A stretch of DNA of 64,000 bases from Macrostomum hystrix (GCA_950097015.1 CATNEN010000034.1:1837501-1901500), one strand, 5' to 3'; shown: positions 16,601 through 28,878, numbered from the stretch's first letter. Translations and numbers: made by a program. Notes: generated from the sequence alone by a model not told the origin.

Positions 16601-19600
16601 TCTATTCTCTTTCTCTCTTCCCCTGTCTCTCCCATCTCTCTCTCCCCATCTCCCCTCTCTCACCTGTCTCCCCTCTCTCACCTGTCTCCCCTCTCTCACC
16701 CGTGCCTCCCCTCTCTCACCCGTACCTCCCCTCTCTCACCCGTGCCTCCCCTCTCTCACCCGTGCCTCCCCTCTCTCACCCGTGCCTCCCCTCTCTCACC
16801 CGTGCCTCCCCTCTCTCACCCGTGCCTCCCCTCTCTCACCCGTGCCTCCCCTCTTTCACCCGTGCCTCCCCGTGCCTCCCCGTGCCTCCCCTCTCTCACC
16901 CGTGCCTCCCCTCTCTCACCCGTGCCTCCCCTCTCTCACCCGTGCCTCCCCTCTCTCACCGTGCCTCCCCTCTCTCACCCGTGCCTCCCCGTGCCTCCCC
17001 GTGCCTCCCCTCTCTCACCCGTGCCTCCCCTCTCTCACCCGTGCCTCCCCTCTCTCACCCGTGCCTCCCCATGCCTCCCCCGAATTTCCAATATCTAAGC
17101 AAATTATTACACTAAAGCGGAGAACTCACTTTTTTGAGCAGCAAATTATAATCAATAAACCATGCAAAATACTCAGGGCTGACCTATCCATTTGACACCT
17201 CAATGTGCTGAATTTTCATATCCAAATTTGCTCGCATCACCTCAGACTATGAGGGCATTGACGGGATGAGCAATCTGAGAGGCAAGGATGGCTGGTGTAT
17301 ATTACTGTATCACTCTGCGTGTGTGTCAATAATTGATGCTCCGAATATACATCGTACTCGTACTAAGCCAATCAATCAGTTCTGTAGCGCTGTAAAACCT
17401 GTGCTCAACTTGAGCATATCGAGAGCAGGAACAACTGGTTCACTATATATTTTTAACACCGCTAGCTTTAGTCTGGCCTGGCTTTAACTCAACTTCATCC
17501 TTAGTCTGTTCCCAATGGGATAGACTGATCTCCCCACTGAGCTGGCCTGGGCGATGTCTCTGAGCTAAAGGGGATTTTCGCGGATGAAAGCATTGAGGAT
17601 ATTGCTGGGTTGTGGGGGGATGTGAGTCCATCGATCATTGGACTTGATTAGAGGCCTATCTATGCTCACTTGCTTTTTTAGATCTTCTTCTTCTCACTCC
17701 CTATTGCCCGGGAGATAAAAAAGCACTGCCTGGCCTCTGCGGCTATGCTTGGTCTCTCTCTCTCTTTCTCATCCTTATCTGTGGTCCAGTTTTTCTATTA
17801 AAATGAATTGTCGCAACTGAAACTGTATGGAGGAGTGGGTCCTTCACGGTCTCTTGTCCCGCTCCCTCACCTGTCTCCCTCACCTGTCTCCCTCACCTGT
17901 CTCCCTCACCTGTCTCCCTCACCTGTCTCCCTCACCTGTCTCCCTCACCTGTCTCCCTCACCTGTCTCCCTCACCTGTCTCCCTCACCTGTCTCCCTCAC
18001 CTGTCTCCCTCACCTGTCTCCCTCACCTGTCTCCCTCACCTGTCTCCCTCACCTGTCTCCCTCACCTGTCTCCCTCACCTGTCTCCCTCACCTGTCTCCC
18101 TCACCTGTCTCCCTCACTGTCTACCTCACCTGTCTCCCTCACCTGTCTCCCTCACCTGTCTCCCTCACTGTCTACCTCAACTGTCTACCTCACCTGTCTC
18201 CCTCACCTGTCTCCCTCACCTGTCTCCCTCACCTGTCTCCCTCACCTGTCTCCCTCACCTGTCTCCCTCACCTGTCTACCTCACGTGTCTACCTCACCTG
18301 TGTCCTCACCTGTTTCCCTCACGTGTCTACCTCACCTGTCTCCCTCACCTGTCTCCCTCACCTGTCTCCCTCACCTGTCTCCCTCACCTGTCTCCCTCAC
18401 CTGTCTCCCTCACCTGTCTCCCTCACCTGTCTCCCTCACCTGCTTGCCGCGCCTATCTCATTTATCTGTCTACTTCTACTTAACCACCAGACAATCTCTT
18501 TCTGTCTACCATTGCTTTCCCTGTGTGTATTTTAAGTCATTTTTTAAGTATCCTTACACCTTACTTATTTCTTATCTGCATATTTTTTGCAAGAAAAGCA
18601 TGTTTTTTTCTCTGCTCACTCCTATGTTGCTACCAGTCTGCATATTTTAGCACTTTTATCTTCCAGACAAATTTTCTACACAGACGGAGGCATACAAATT
18701 ATTTTGATATCCGTTATTTGGTTTTCTCATAATTTTCTTCAGTAGATATTATTTTATTAATCCCACAGGACTGTTCAGCTGTTTTCCCTAAATGTGAAGT
18801 AGCTGAATCGGGACTATACATTGGCCATATGCGAATCCTTCAAGCCTTCACAATACAGATTTAAAGCCTTTAAAATCAACCCCATAGACAGAATGGATAC
18901 CTCTCGGCAAATACCGAACTTCAATTAAATTCTTATCAATATATTAATGAAAAATGTCGAATTTGACCTGCCAAATATTCTAGCTAGATCACTGGACTAC
19001 CTAGACATTCTAGACATTCTGCTCACCGTCTTTCTTATTTTACTCTTTTGTTTTAAAGATTTCTGTCTTTCCCTTTGAAAAATTCTTATTTCTTCACATT
19101 TTGCGGTCAACAGCTGTTGCTATATGCATTGGCGCGTGTTGTTTTGCTATGCTAAAGTTCATATGGCTTTTTTGGGATCAATTCTCAGAAAGAAGCATTT
19201 TCAGTATAGAATAGCATAGTTTGTTATAAGCTTAGTAAAAACCCGGATTACATTCATAACAAAAATAGTCTAATTTTTAACAGACAGAAAAATTGACATC
19301 ACCCGAGGCCGTTTTTTTTCAATTAAGATGATGAACGAAAATTGAGATCAGACTCACTAATTTAATTGCTCGGAACTAGAAAGTGAACTGAGAAGCTTGG
19401 AGTTTGATGGTGGGATTGAAGTCATTAACAAAATTGCTCTCCTGTCTATTTTTGGCTTATCTACTATAACTGCCTGTTAAAGTTATCATAAATATAATTT
19501 TTATAGGATTTCAAGCTCAGTTTAGTTACTGTGGTCTGGCTGCTTGTCTAGTCTCTAGACAATCATCCCTAGTCTCTTAGCAGCTCCGTTAATTGATGCA

Positions 19601-22600
19601 GATTCGCGTTTAGCGAAAAAAAATTATTTACTCATTTTTATCAACTCTTCCATGTCCTTCTTCCCTCTTCTCTCCCTCTTCTTCCCTCTTCACTCCCTCT
19701 TCTTCCCTCTTCCTCTCTTTCTCTCTCTTCTTCCCTCTTCCTCCCTCTTCCTCCCTCTTCCTCCCTCTTCTCTCCCTCTTCTCTCCCTCTTCTCTCCCTC
19801 TTCTCTCCCTCTTCCTCCCTCTTCCTTCCTCTTCCTCCCTCTTCTCTCCCTCTTCTCTCCATCTTCCTCCCTCTTCTCTCCCTCTTCTCTCCCTCTTCCT
19901 CCCTCTTCTCTCCCTCTTCTTCCCTCTTCACTCCCTCTTCTTCCCTCTTCCTCTCTTTCTCTCTCTTCTTCCCTCTTCCTCCCTCTTCCTCCCTCTTTCT
20001 CCTTCGTCTCTCCCTCTTCTTCCCTCTTCACTCCCTCTTCTTCCCTGTTCCTCTCTTTCTCTCTCTTCTTCCCTCTTCTCTCCCTCTTCCTCCCTCTTCT
20101 CTCCCTCTTCTCTCCCTCTTCTCTCCCTCTTCTCTCCCTCTTCTCTCCCTCTTCCTCCCTCTTCCTCCCTCTTCCTCCCTCTTCCTCCCTCTTCCTCCCT
20201 CTTCTCTCCCTCTTCTCTCCCTCTTCTCTCCCTCTTCTCTCCCTCTTCTCTCCTTCTTCTCTCCCTCTTCTCTCCCTCTTCTCTCCCTCTTCTCTCCCTC
20301 TTCTCTCCGTCTTCCTCCCTCTTCCTCCCTCTTCTCTCCTTCTTCTCTCCCTCTTCTCTCCCTCTTCTCTCCCTCTTCTCTCCCTCTTCCTCCCTCTTCC
20401 TCCCTCTTCCTCCCTCTTCCTCCCTCTTCCTCCCTCTTCTCTCCCTCTTCTCTCCCTCTTCCTCCCTCTTCTTTCATCTTTCTCATTATCCTGCCATCTT
20501 TCTCCCTGTTCTTCCCTTTATTTCCTTCATCTTTCTATCTCCCTCCTTTTTCCTCCCTCTCGTCTCCTTCATCATCCCTTCTCCTTGCCTATTATTAGCA
20601 TCATCCTTATCATTCCTTAAATAGGCCCTTCGCCCTGTTCCCGTACTCTATCCACCGTCCCTCGAGGCTCGATGTATTTGAGAAACAAATAGCTTGATAA
20701 GCGGGAGCTTGGCTGTGCTTTGCTCCATCGGGAGCTATCAATGTTTACCTCCCGCCCTGTATCTTGCGAAAGAAATTATCCAGCCGTTTTTCTGTTTAAC
20801 TTCCTTTTCTATGTGCGTCACTCTGGCTAACCAGGTGGCGTAGTAAGCGACTGCTAATTGCTCATTTTTTCCTAATATCTCCCGCCCAGGTGTACAACGG
20901 CTCGATTGAAGCTGTTGGCGAAAAGGAGAAGAGAAAATTTCCGCAGAATTTTTTCCCAGATGTGAGTAAAGTGACTTTTTTAGGTTGAGTTTTTTCATTT
21001 AGCGCGGCAATCAGTCCCTATATATCAATGTATATGAAACGCGAATTTGGTGTACATTAGAAGTTCATGTAAGAAATATTTCAATGTCCATTCAATGTAC
21101 ATCCGATTCGGTGAAAATTCATTGTAACTTAAATGTACATTCAGTGTCGCATTCTGTCTTCATCATATGTACACCCAAATGTACATTCGAGTATATACAG
21201 AGTGCATCGTATGTACATGCAATGTACATCTTGTTCAGATAAGAGTGGCAGTAAAGTATGCAATGTGCTTGCATATTTTATTGAAAGCAATTAAAGCTCA
21301 GCCATATTTACGGGAAATTCAAATAGTCAATGAGGATGAGTGAACAAATTAATCGTACATCCGAGCTAGAATATATTGTAGATATTACTTTCGTTTTTAT
21401 TCGTTACCTCTCATGCAGCAAGTTTGGTCACGCAAAGGATTCATGCGCACACGATGGCGGACAGGTGTTTTAACATTCGACCTAGTCAATGTGCACCTAT
21501 TTCACGACGCTTCAAATATTGACTGCCTGACTCAGGTGAGACAGCTTAGATTCTGTGGGATTTATGGGGATTAAGCACAGGTTTAGGTGAATTGATTTTG
21601 AGTATAGGCAACTAATATTTAGCTTCAGTTTAATACTCAAGCTATGTAGCTATAAGCCTTGCAGCTAAGTATACTAAGCTAAAATGTCTGAGCATAGCTG
21701 ACTCAATGTTTGAGTATAGCTTGCTTAATGTTGGAGTATAGCTGACTCAATGTTTGAGTATAGCTGACTCAATGTTTGAGCATAGCTGACTCAATGTTTG
21801 AGTATAGCTGACTCAATGTTTGAGCATAGCTGACTCAATGTTTGAGTATAGCTGACTCAATGTTTGAGTATAGCTGACTCAATGTTTGAGTATAGCTGAC
21901 TCAATGTTTGAGCATAGCTGACTCAATGTTTGAGTATAGCTGACTCAATGTTTGAGTATAGCTGACTCAATGTTTGAGTATAGCTGACTCAATATTTGAA
22001 CATAGCTAACTCAAGGACACAAGGTTGACTTTGATTTAGTCGTTGCTCACTGAAAGTCCGTCGCCGCCCGCTGGCACCCGAGTTCAGACGCCTTCTGTCT
22101 ACGCCAAGCACCGGAGAGACGCATTTTACTGGACTCTTGAGCAGCTAGCCGGAGGCCCAGCAGTGGCAAGCTCAAATGCGGCCTCATCGACTTTGGCGGC
22201 TGCCAAAGGTGGCTTGGAAGACGGCAAGCGGCCGCCGATGCACTTAACGGTGCCAACCTTTGTGTTTGGCGACTTCAACTTTCGACTTAACATGGAAGCC
22301 TACGTTCGGGTGCGTGAAGGGGGTCTTACAGTATTGATTCTGATTGCAAAATGGTGAATCTCATTGTGAGTGCTGTGAACCTGATTGTGAACAATGTGAA
22401 TCTAATTGTGAGTTTTGTGAATCTCATTGTGAACATTGTGAATCTCATTGTGAACATTGTGAATCTCATTGTGAACATTGTGAATCTCATTGTGAACAGT
22501 GTGAATCTCATTGTGAACAGTGTGAATCTCATTGTGAACAGTGTGAATCTCATTGTGAACAGTGTGAATCTCATTGTGAACAGTGGGAATCTCATTGTGA

Positions 22601-24401
22601 ACAGTGTGAATCTCATTGTGAACAGTGGGAATCTCATTGTGAACAGTGTGAATCTCATTGTGAGTGTCGTGAATCTGATTATGAAAATCGTGAATCTCAT
22701 TTCGAGTGTTGTGAATCTGATTGTAAACCGTGTGAATCTCATTGTAAACAGTGTGAATCTCATTGGGAACAGTGTGAATCTTATTGTGAACAGTGGGAAT
22801 CTCATTGTGAACAGTGGGAATCTCATTGTGAGTGTCGTGAATCTGATTATGAAAATCGTGAATCTCATTTTGAGTGTTGTGAATCTGATTGTAAACAGTG
22901 TGAATCTCATTGTGAACAGTGTGAATCTCATTGTGAAAAGCGTGAATCTCATTGTGAGTGTTGTGAATCTGATTATGAAAAGCGTGAATATCATTATGAG
23001 TGTTGTGAACCTGATTGTGAACAGTGTGAATCTGATTGTGAGTTTTGCGAACCTGATTGTGAACAGTGTGAATCTGATTGTGAGTGTTGTGAATCTGAAT
23101 ATGAAAAGCGTGAATCTCATTGAGATTGCTGTGAATCTGATTGTGAATAGAGTGAATCTGATTGTGAATCGTGTGAATTATGAGTGTTGTGAATCCTATT
23201 GTGAATGGGGTGAGTTCGATAATCAGAAGCAGGAGTCAGAATGTCATTGGCTGACATGAAAAGAGTGCTCCGATTACCCACGTTCTCCGCAGTCGGTGAC
23301 TCAAAAGTGTCGCCGTTCTGAGCACCGCGACAAATCTGGCCGCGTGAGTCGAGTCGACTATCACCATGGCAACGAGTGCGTCCTGTCGATCGGGAAGAAA
23401 CTGTTCGAGCGGGCCGGAGAGCAGGCCAACGAGTTCTACGAAAACAAGAACAACTGGGTGCGGCTCCATTCGCATTTTTAACAAAGAGGTCCCACTCTTG
23501 AGGTCGCGGGTTCGCGCTCTTTTTCTAGAAATATATGAATAAAATAATAGTCTTTTTCCTACTCGCTACAGCTTAATGAACTCGACTTCGAGCCGAGCAA
23601 CTTTGACGACTATCTATTCGAGTTTCCGGTCACATTTCCGCCGACATATCCGTTCAGCGAAGGCCCGTCAGAGTTTGAAGCCACACAGTACATGCCCACC
23701 CGACTGCCCGCCTGGTGCGATCGGATCCTCTGCTCGAGCGGCACCCGTCGGGTGATCCTCTGCCCGCCCGAGGATCCTACCCAGTACGGTGTGCTCGGCC
23801 TGCGTGAATGCATGGGAGATCACAAGCCGGTCTACCTGTACACACTGCTGTGCTTTGCCGCGTCAGCCGCGGGTGAGTTACCTGGCTGGCTCATGAGAAA
23901 ATTTTACTCAGAATTTCCCAAGTGACCAACCACCTCATTCCATCTAGCCAACCACCTCACTCCATCTAGCCAACCACCTCACTCCGTCTAGCCAACCACC
24001 TCACTCCATCTAGCCAACCACCTCACTCCATCTAGCCAACCACCTCAATCTAGCCAACCACCTCAATCTAGCCAACCACCTCACTCCATCTAGCCAACCA
24101 CCTCACTCCACCTGACCACGTTCACGATCGGATTGGCTAGTTTTCATATTTTTCTATAGTCAGGAGCCGGGTAAACCATCTATCGCAGTTTAGCTTAAGC
24201 TTAAATCTCTGCTAATTCCCTGCCTTCCCAGACTCGCACTGCCTAATGGAGAATGCGGACTTTCCGCCGCCACCCCTGCTCAGCCGACTGCTTGAACAGC
24301 CTGGCGTTCAGGTGAAAATGTCCGAACGCAACGGGGCAATCTATGCTCACGTCAGGCGTGACGGAGCGACAATCTGCATTTTCAAGGAAACCGCAGTTTA
24401 A
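10642..24401 (+). CDS. INPP5A: Type I inositol polyphosphate 5-phosphatase (INPP5A), 11 exons
   Basis: Predicted exons: 10642-10704, 11396-11437, 11519-11619, 13269-13356, 15277-15372, 20890-20961, 21419-21535, 22040-22309, 23293-23457, 23572-23872 and 24232-24401 (494 aa, all joins in frame). The enzyme removes the 5-phosphate of Ins(1,4,5)P3 and so ends calcium release. The N-terminal ITANVGSLFDD, HCQEVGGKN (catalytic Glu51), HLFHDASN (180-187), FGDFNFR (269-275), PAWCDRIL (384-391) and GDHKPV (420-425) are the family motifs, all intact. Compared with the roughly 412-residue human enzyme there is a low-complexity Ala/Ser insertion before FGDFNFR and a longer C-terminus. The protein ends in ETAV, not in the CaaX box used for prenylation in vertebrates; ETAV fits a class I PDZ ligand. 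Most long introns (3, 4, 5, 7, 8 and 10) contain minisatellites; introns 1, 2 and 9 do not. Confidence 0.92.
11620..12335 (+). other. Unique part of INPP5A intron 3
   Basis: Non-repetitive intron sequence of mixed composition. No exon or RNA gene is recognised. Confidence 0.4.
12336..13168. repeat. 21-bp minisatellite in INPP5A intron 3, about 39 copies
   Basis: The unit contains CCCCCAAATCCATGATTTC. The array ends about 100 bp before exon 4. Frames of up to 313 residues on both strands are artefacts of the 21-bp period. Confidence 0.97.
13745..14420. repeat. Degenerate GAGATTCG repeat in INPP5A intron 4
   Basis: GTGAGATTCGATGGAGATTA-like units of irregular length lead into a clean 22-bp core at about 14155-14345 that alternates GATTGAGATTC and GTATGAGATTC. 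The variation in unit age across the array suggests that the core expanded most recently. Confidence 0.85.
14916..15225. repeat. TCTCTG/TCTCTA hexamer repeat near the end of INPP5A intron 4
   Basis: A (TCTCTR)n run occupies about 14916-15100 with an 18-bp higher order, interrupted and then resumed at about 15190-15225. The + strand is pure pyrimidine apart from the R position. It lies 50-360 bp upstream of the exon 5 acceptor. Confidence 0.9.
15776..16206. repeat. Homopyrimidine minisatellite (TTCCCTCTTC) in INPP5A intron 5
   Basis: Units of about 12 bp, built from CTTCTTCCCTCT and variants, give some 430 bp of almost uninterrupted pyrimidine on the + strand. Confidence 0.95.
16655..17085. 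repeat. 20-bp minisatellite GTGCCTCCCCTCTCTCACCC, about 20 copies
   Basis: A pyrimidine-rich array in INPP5A intron 5. Some units are shortened to GTGCCTCCCC, which shows unit-internal deletion. Confidence 0.96.
17865..18440. repeat. 13-bp minisatellite CCTGTCTCCCTCA, about 44 copies
   Basis: A very uniform pyrimidine-rich array in INPP5A intron 5. It is shorter-period than its neighbours and not a multiple of three, yet still open in several frames because the units contain no stop codon. Confidence 0.96.
18500..19650 (+). other. AT-rich unique part of INPP5A intron 5
   Basis: No exon or RNA gene is recognised between the 13-bp array and the next pyrimidine array. Confidence 0.4.
19655..20480. 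repeat. 10/11-bp homopyrimidine array (TTCTCTCCCTC / TTCCTCCCTC)
   Basis: About 825 bp of nearly pure pyrimidine on the + strand in INPP5A intron 5, mixing two unit lengths. It shares the TTCCCTC core with the array at 15.8-16.2 kb in the same intron. Confidence 0.95.
21040..21240. repeat. Degenerate TGTACATT repeat cluster in INPP5A intron 6
   Basis: AATGTACATT and close variants recur at irregular spacing. A second cluster of the same motif lies at 53.2-53.3 kb in Cav3 intron 4. The core TGTACA is palindromic. Confidence 0.6.
21682..22012. repeat. 22-bp minisatellite in INPP5A intron 7, about 15 copies
   Basis: The unit contains GAGTATAGCTGACTCAATG, with a GTATAG/GCATAG variant. The array ends under 30 bp before the exon 8 acceptor. 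Confidence 0.95.
22350..23212. repeat. 21-bp minisatellite in INPP5A intron 8, about 40 copies
   Basis: The unit contains GTGAATCTCATTGTGAACA. It begins about 40 bp after the exon 8 donor and ends about 80 bp before exon 9. It is open in three frames for about 260-300 codons; these are artefacts. Confidence 0.96.
23935..24115. repeat. 22-bp minisatellite in INPP5A intron 10, about 8 copies
   Basis: The unit contains CCAACCACCTCACTCCATCT. Two units are shortened to CCAACCACCTCAATCTAG. Confidence 0.93.
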
Positions 24402-25604
24402 ACTCTGACGTAATCTATCCAAATAAGTTATTTGGACGTTATTTCGCCCAAAAGCATACGAGCGTAGACAGCATTAGCGTTACATGACTAGAAAAGCTTT
24501 TTATGTGCAAATTAGTTATTTTTAATCTAACTGTTTCATTTTCCTTGAGTTGTTAGGAATCGCTATTTATCCACACGTGTAGGTGGCAGATTTTTTATTG
24601 CTATTGGAGTTACAGAACTTTTACTTGACAATGCACTAACTTTTATATTATTAAAGTGCACCTGTTCGCTTGTGAGAAGGCTCTGGCTTCTCACAGCCTG
24701 TAATTTGGCTCTATGGCTCTGGGGTTCACGAGTACAAAGGTGTCACATAAACGTCCCTTTTTCCGGGTTTAATTAATTTTGCTCGTAAATCTATATTTTT
24801 ATGGCGCTAATTTAAATAGTCTAGTTCCGAGTTGAGCTACCAACTTTAACTACCATTCGTTAACGCCAAAAATGATAATCGTTGATTTAGTGTACTGATG
24901 AAATTATTAATTTGTAGTTTTTAGCATTTTATATTTGCCGTGACACTGTGCAACTATCTGATTTGCAGTGTACCAAATAGCACTTTTGACATTTTGAAAT
25001 CCTTTTTTCGTAAATACTTTCCATAGTAACCTTTTCATTTGATCTAGTCAGTATTTGATAAATTTTTCCTATGTATGCAAAAATGTATTCACTTTTATAC
25101 ATTTTAGGACAGATACCTATAAGAGGAGGAATTTCAATTGGCGCGTTGATTGTTAGTTACAAGGCACATTGTTGTGCCCGAGACAAATCTATTGCTTCAC
25201 ACGCTCAGAATCTTAGAGTGAGCTTTTAAAGCTAATATTGTGCAAACAGCTGTCACAGAAGAAATTTCAAGTCTTGAAAAATGAATAATATAATAAAATC
25301 GAAAAGGCAGTTAATGATATTCAGATTTTTCGAGAATGACACACCGCTAACTGAAAACCAGCGATTTTTCTCGCTTTTCTATAAGATTTATTGCGCGGTG
25401 ATTTAAATAAAAAGTGGCCAGAATGCCGGGGAGTCTGTTGAGTCGTTTCAATGCTTCGGTGAAATAAACAGCAAAAGGATTGAGGCATATTTAGACAAAG
25501 GAATAATAAAATAGCAGGTCATGTCACTCTTTCATCGTGTTTAGCGTTAAAAATACCTGGGTGTCCCAGAAGCTCGTATTTTCATTAGCAAGGAGGTAGA
25601 CAAC
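24402..25604 (+). other. INPP5A 3' UTR and downstream AT-rich flank
   Basis: AT-rich unique sequence follows the stop codon. Several AATAAA-like hexamers occur (for example at about 25292), but the cleavage site cannot be chosen. No further gene is seen before the 30-bp array. Confidence 0.4.
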
Positions 25605-26105
25605 GAGATCTGGGAGATTAACAACCCAACCCTGAGGATTTGGGAGATTAAAAACCCAACCCTGAGGATTTGGGAGATTAACAACCCAACCCTGAGGATC
25701 TGGGAGATTAACAACCCACACCTGAAGATCTGGGAGATTAACAACCCAACCCTGAGGATTTGGGAGATTAACAACCCAACCCTGAGGATCTGGGAGATTA
25801 ACAACCCAAACCTGAGGATTTGGGAGATTAACAACCCACACCTGAAGATCTGGGAGATTAACAACCCAAACCTGAGGATTTGGGAGATTAACAACCCAAC
25901 CCTGAGGATTTGGGAGATAAACAACCCAACCCTAAGGATTTGGGAGATTAACAACCCAAACCTGATGATCTGGGAGATTAACAATCCACACCTGAGGATC
26001 TGGGAGATTAACAACCCACACCTGAGGATCTAAGAGATTAACAACCCACACCTGAGGATTGGCGGATTAACAACCCAAACCTGAAGATCTGGGGGATTAG
26101 CAACC
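25605..26105. repeat. 30-bp minisatellite, family A copy 1, about 16 copies
   Basis: The unit contains GATCTGGGAGATTAACAACC. The identical unit, in the same orientation, forms a second array at 30955-31430. Confidence 0.96.
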
Positions 26106-26900
26106 CCACCTAGCAGATAAAAACCAGCATGACGGGATCTGGGATATTTTTATCGAATCTTTGACAAATGTAGACCTGGATGATCGCTAATCCCTATTAC
26201 CTGTTTGGGGACTGTGCAAAGGAGGTCGCTATCTGGGACACCAGCTATGAAAAATAGGTCTGAATTGTCACATCCTACAATATACACATAAGCGTGAGAC
26301 AGACAGGAAAGCCGAACAGAACACTGCGTAGAGAAAGTTAAAATATTATTATGTTCAGCGCGACATGGCCCTAGAAACGGCTGGATAACTGTTGTTTTGA
26401 TGTTTTGCTACATAAATATAGTTAGCTAGTGTAGTAGCAGTGTAAGGCTAAGGACAGACTATAATAATAATAATGGGAATAGTGTTGCCACAGATGCTAA
26501 ACAAAAATATACGAGCTTATAGAATATTCACAGAAAACTGGACACATACCTAGAAAAAAACGGACAGCCAACGGACAAATATATACGTCAAAAATAGTTT
26601 CATTTGAATTCGTAAAATAATTTATAAGCGAAGGATTTTGTCAAAGACAGAAAAAAACAAGAGAAGAATAGTTGATAATGTGTTAAAATAAAACACTGCA
26701 CACTTCACAAGCGAATAAAGCGATAGACATTTAACAATAGTTTAGTTATTCACCAACACCTCAGAGTGCAGAAAAACACGACAGCAAAAAAATATAACGG
26801 CGTTAATCACTGATATCTCACTACATTATCTGGCGGTACTAGTGAGGCGACTGCATAAAAATGGAGCCTAACTCACACTGTCTACAGTTTACCCAATCAA
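26106..26900. other. Intergenic, AT-rich
   Basis: No gene, RNA or repeat array is recognised between the family A array and the 24-bp array. Confidence 0.35.
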
Positions 26901-26904
26901 CCCC

Positions 26905-28765
26905 AAGCTTTACCAGATAATCTACCCCAAGCTGTACTAGACAATCTACCCCAAGCTGTACTAGACAATCTACCCCAAGCTTTACCAGACAATCTACCCC
27001 AAGCTGTACTAGACAATCTACCCCAAGCTTTACCAGACAATCTACCCCAAGCTGTACTAGACAATCTACCCCAAGCTTTACCAGACAATCTACCCCAAGC
27101 TTTACCAGACAATCTACCCCAAGCTTTACCAGACAATCTACCCCAAGCTTTACCAGACAATCTACCCCAAGCTTTATTAGACAATCTACCCCAAGCTTTA
27201 CTAGACAATCTACCCCAAGCTTTACTAGACAATTTACCCCAAGCTTTACTAGACAATCTACCCCAAGCTTTACCAGACAATCTACCACAAGCTTTACCAG
27301 ACAATCTACCCCAAGCTTTATTAGACAATCTACCCCAAGCTTTACTAGACAATCTACCCCAAGCTTTACTAGACAATCTACCCCAAGCTTTACTAGACAA
27401 TCTACCCCAAGCTTTACTAATCTACCCTAAGCTTTACTAATCTACCCCAAGCTTTGCTAATCTACCCCAAGCTTTGCTAATCTACCCCAAGCTTTACTAG
27501 ACAATCTACCCCAAGCTTTACTAGACAATCTACCCCAAGCTTTACTAGACAATCTACCCCAAGCTTTACTAGACAATCTACCCCAAGCTTTACTAATCTA
27601 CCCTAAGCTTTACTAATCTACCCCAAGCTTTGCTAATCTACCCCAAGCTTTACTGGACAATCTACCCCAAGCTTTACTAGACAATCTAAACCAAGCTTTA
27701 CTAACCTACCCCAAGCTTTACTAGACAATCTACCCCAATCTTTATTAGACAATCTACCCCAAGCTTTATTAGACAATCTACCCCAAGCTTTATTAGACAA
27801 TCTACCCCAAGCTTTATTAGACAATCTACCCCAAGCTTTACTAGACAATCTACCCCAAGCTTTATTAGACAATCAACCCCAAGCTTTACTAATCTACCCC
27901 AAGCTTTACTAATCTACCCCAAGCTTTACTAATCTACCCCAAGCTTTACTAATCTACCCCAAGCTTTACTAATCTACCCCAAGCTTTACTAGACAATCAA
28001 CCCCAAGCTTTACTAATCTACCCCAAGCTTTACTAATCTACCCCAAGCTTTACTAATCTACCCCAAGCTTTACTAGACAATCTACCCCAAGCTTTACTAG
28101 ACAATCAACCCCAAGCTTTACTAATCTACCCCAAGCTTTACTAATCTACCCCAAGCTTTACTAGACAATCTACCCCAAGCTTTACTAGACAATCTACCCC
28201 AAGCTTTACTAGACAATCTACCCCAAGCTTTACTAGACAATCTACCCCAAGCTTTACTAGACAATCTACCCCAAGCTGTACTAGACAATCTACCCCAAGC
28301 ATTACTAGACAATCTACCCCAAGCTTTACCAGACAATCTACCCCAAGCTTTATTAGAGAATCCACCCAAGCTTTACCAGACAATCTACCCCAAGCTTTAT
28401 TAGACAATCTACCCCAAGCTTTACTAGACAATCTACCCCAAGCTTTACTAGACAATCTACCCCAAGCTTTACTAGACAATCTACCCCAAGCTTTACCAGA
28501 CAATCAACCCCAAGCTTTACTAATCTACCCCAAGCTTTACTAATCTACCCCAAGCTTTACTAATCTACCCCAAGCTTTACTAATCTACCCCAAGCTTTAC
28601 TAATCTACCCCAAGCTTTACTGGACAATCTACCCCAAGCTTTACTAATCTACCCCAAGCTTTACTGGACAATCTACCCCAAGCTTTACTAATCTACCCCA
28701 AGCTTTACTGGACAATCTACCCCAAGCTTTACTAGACAATCTACCCCAAGCTTTACCAGACAATC
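26905..28765. repeat. 24/20-bp minisatellite with CCCCAAGCTTTA core, about 80 copies
   Basis: Two unit lengths alternate in blocks. The long unit contains CTAGACAATCTACCCC; the short form lacks four bases of it (CTAATCTACCCC). Short-unit blocks lie near 27415-27490, 27590-27650, 27880-28150 and 28505-28700. Every unit carries an AAGCTT site. The array occupies the convergent gap between INPP5A and the LAPTM4-like gene. Confidence 0.96.
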
Positions 28766-28872
28766 CCTAATGAATTTTAGTAGACTAATCACTAGAAAAT
28801 CTCTAGAAACTCACTACCCGAAAGTAGCTGGTCGCAGTGTGTAACCGGCTCTCATAAAAAAATAGTCAAGAT

Positions 28873-28878
28873 TTTATT
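28873..28878 (-). terminator. Candidate poly(A) signal of the LAPTM4-like gene
   Basis: TTTATT on the + strand reads AATAAA on the minus strand, about 113 bp past the stop codon of the LAPTM4-like gene. Confidence 0.45.
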
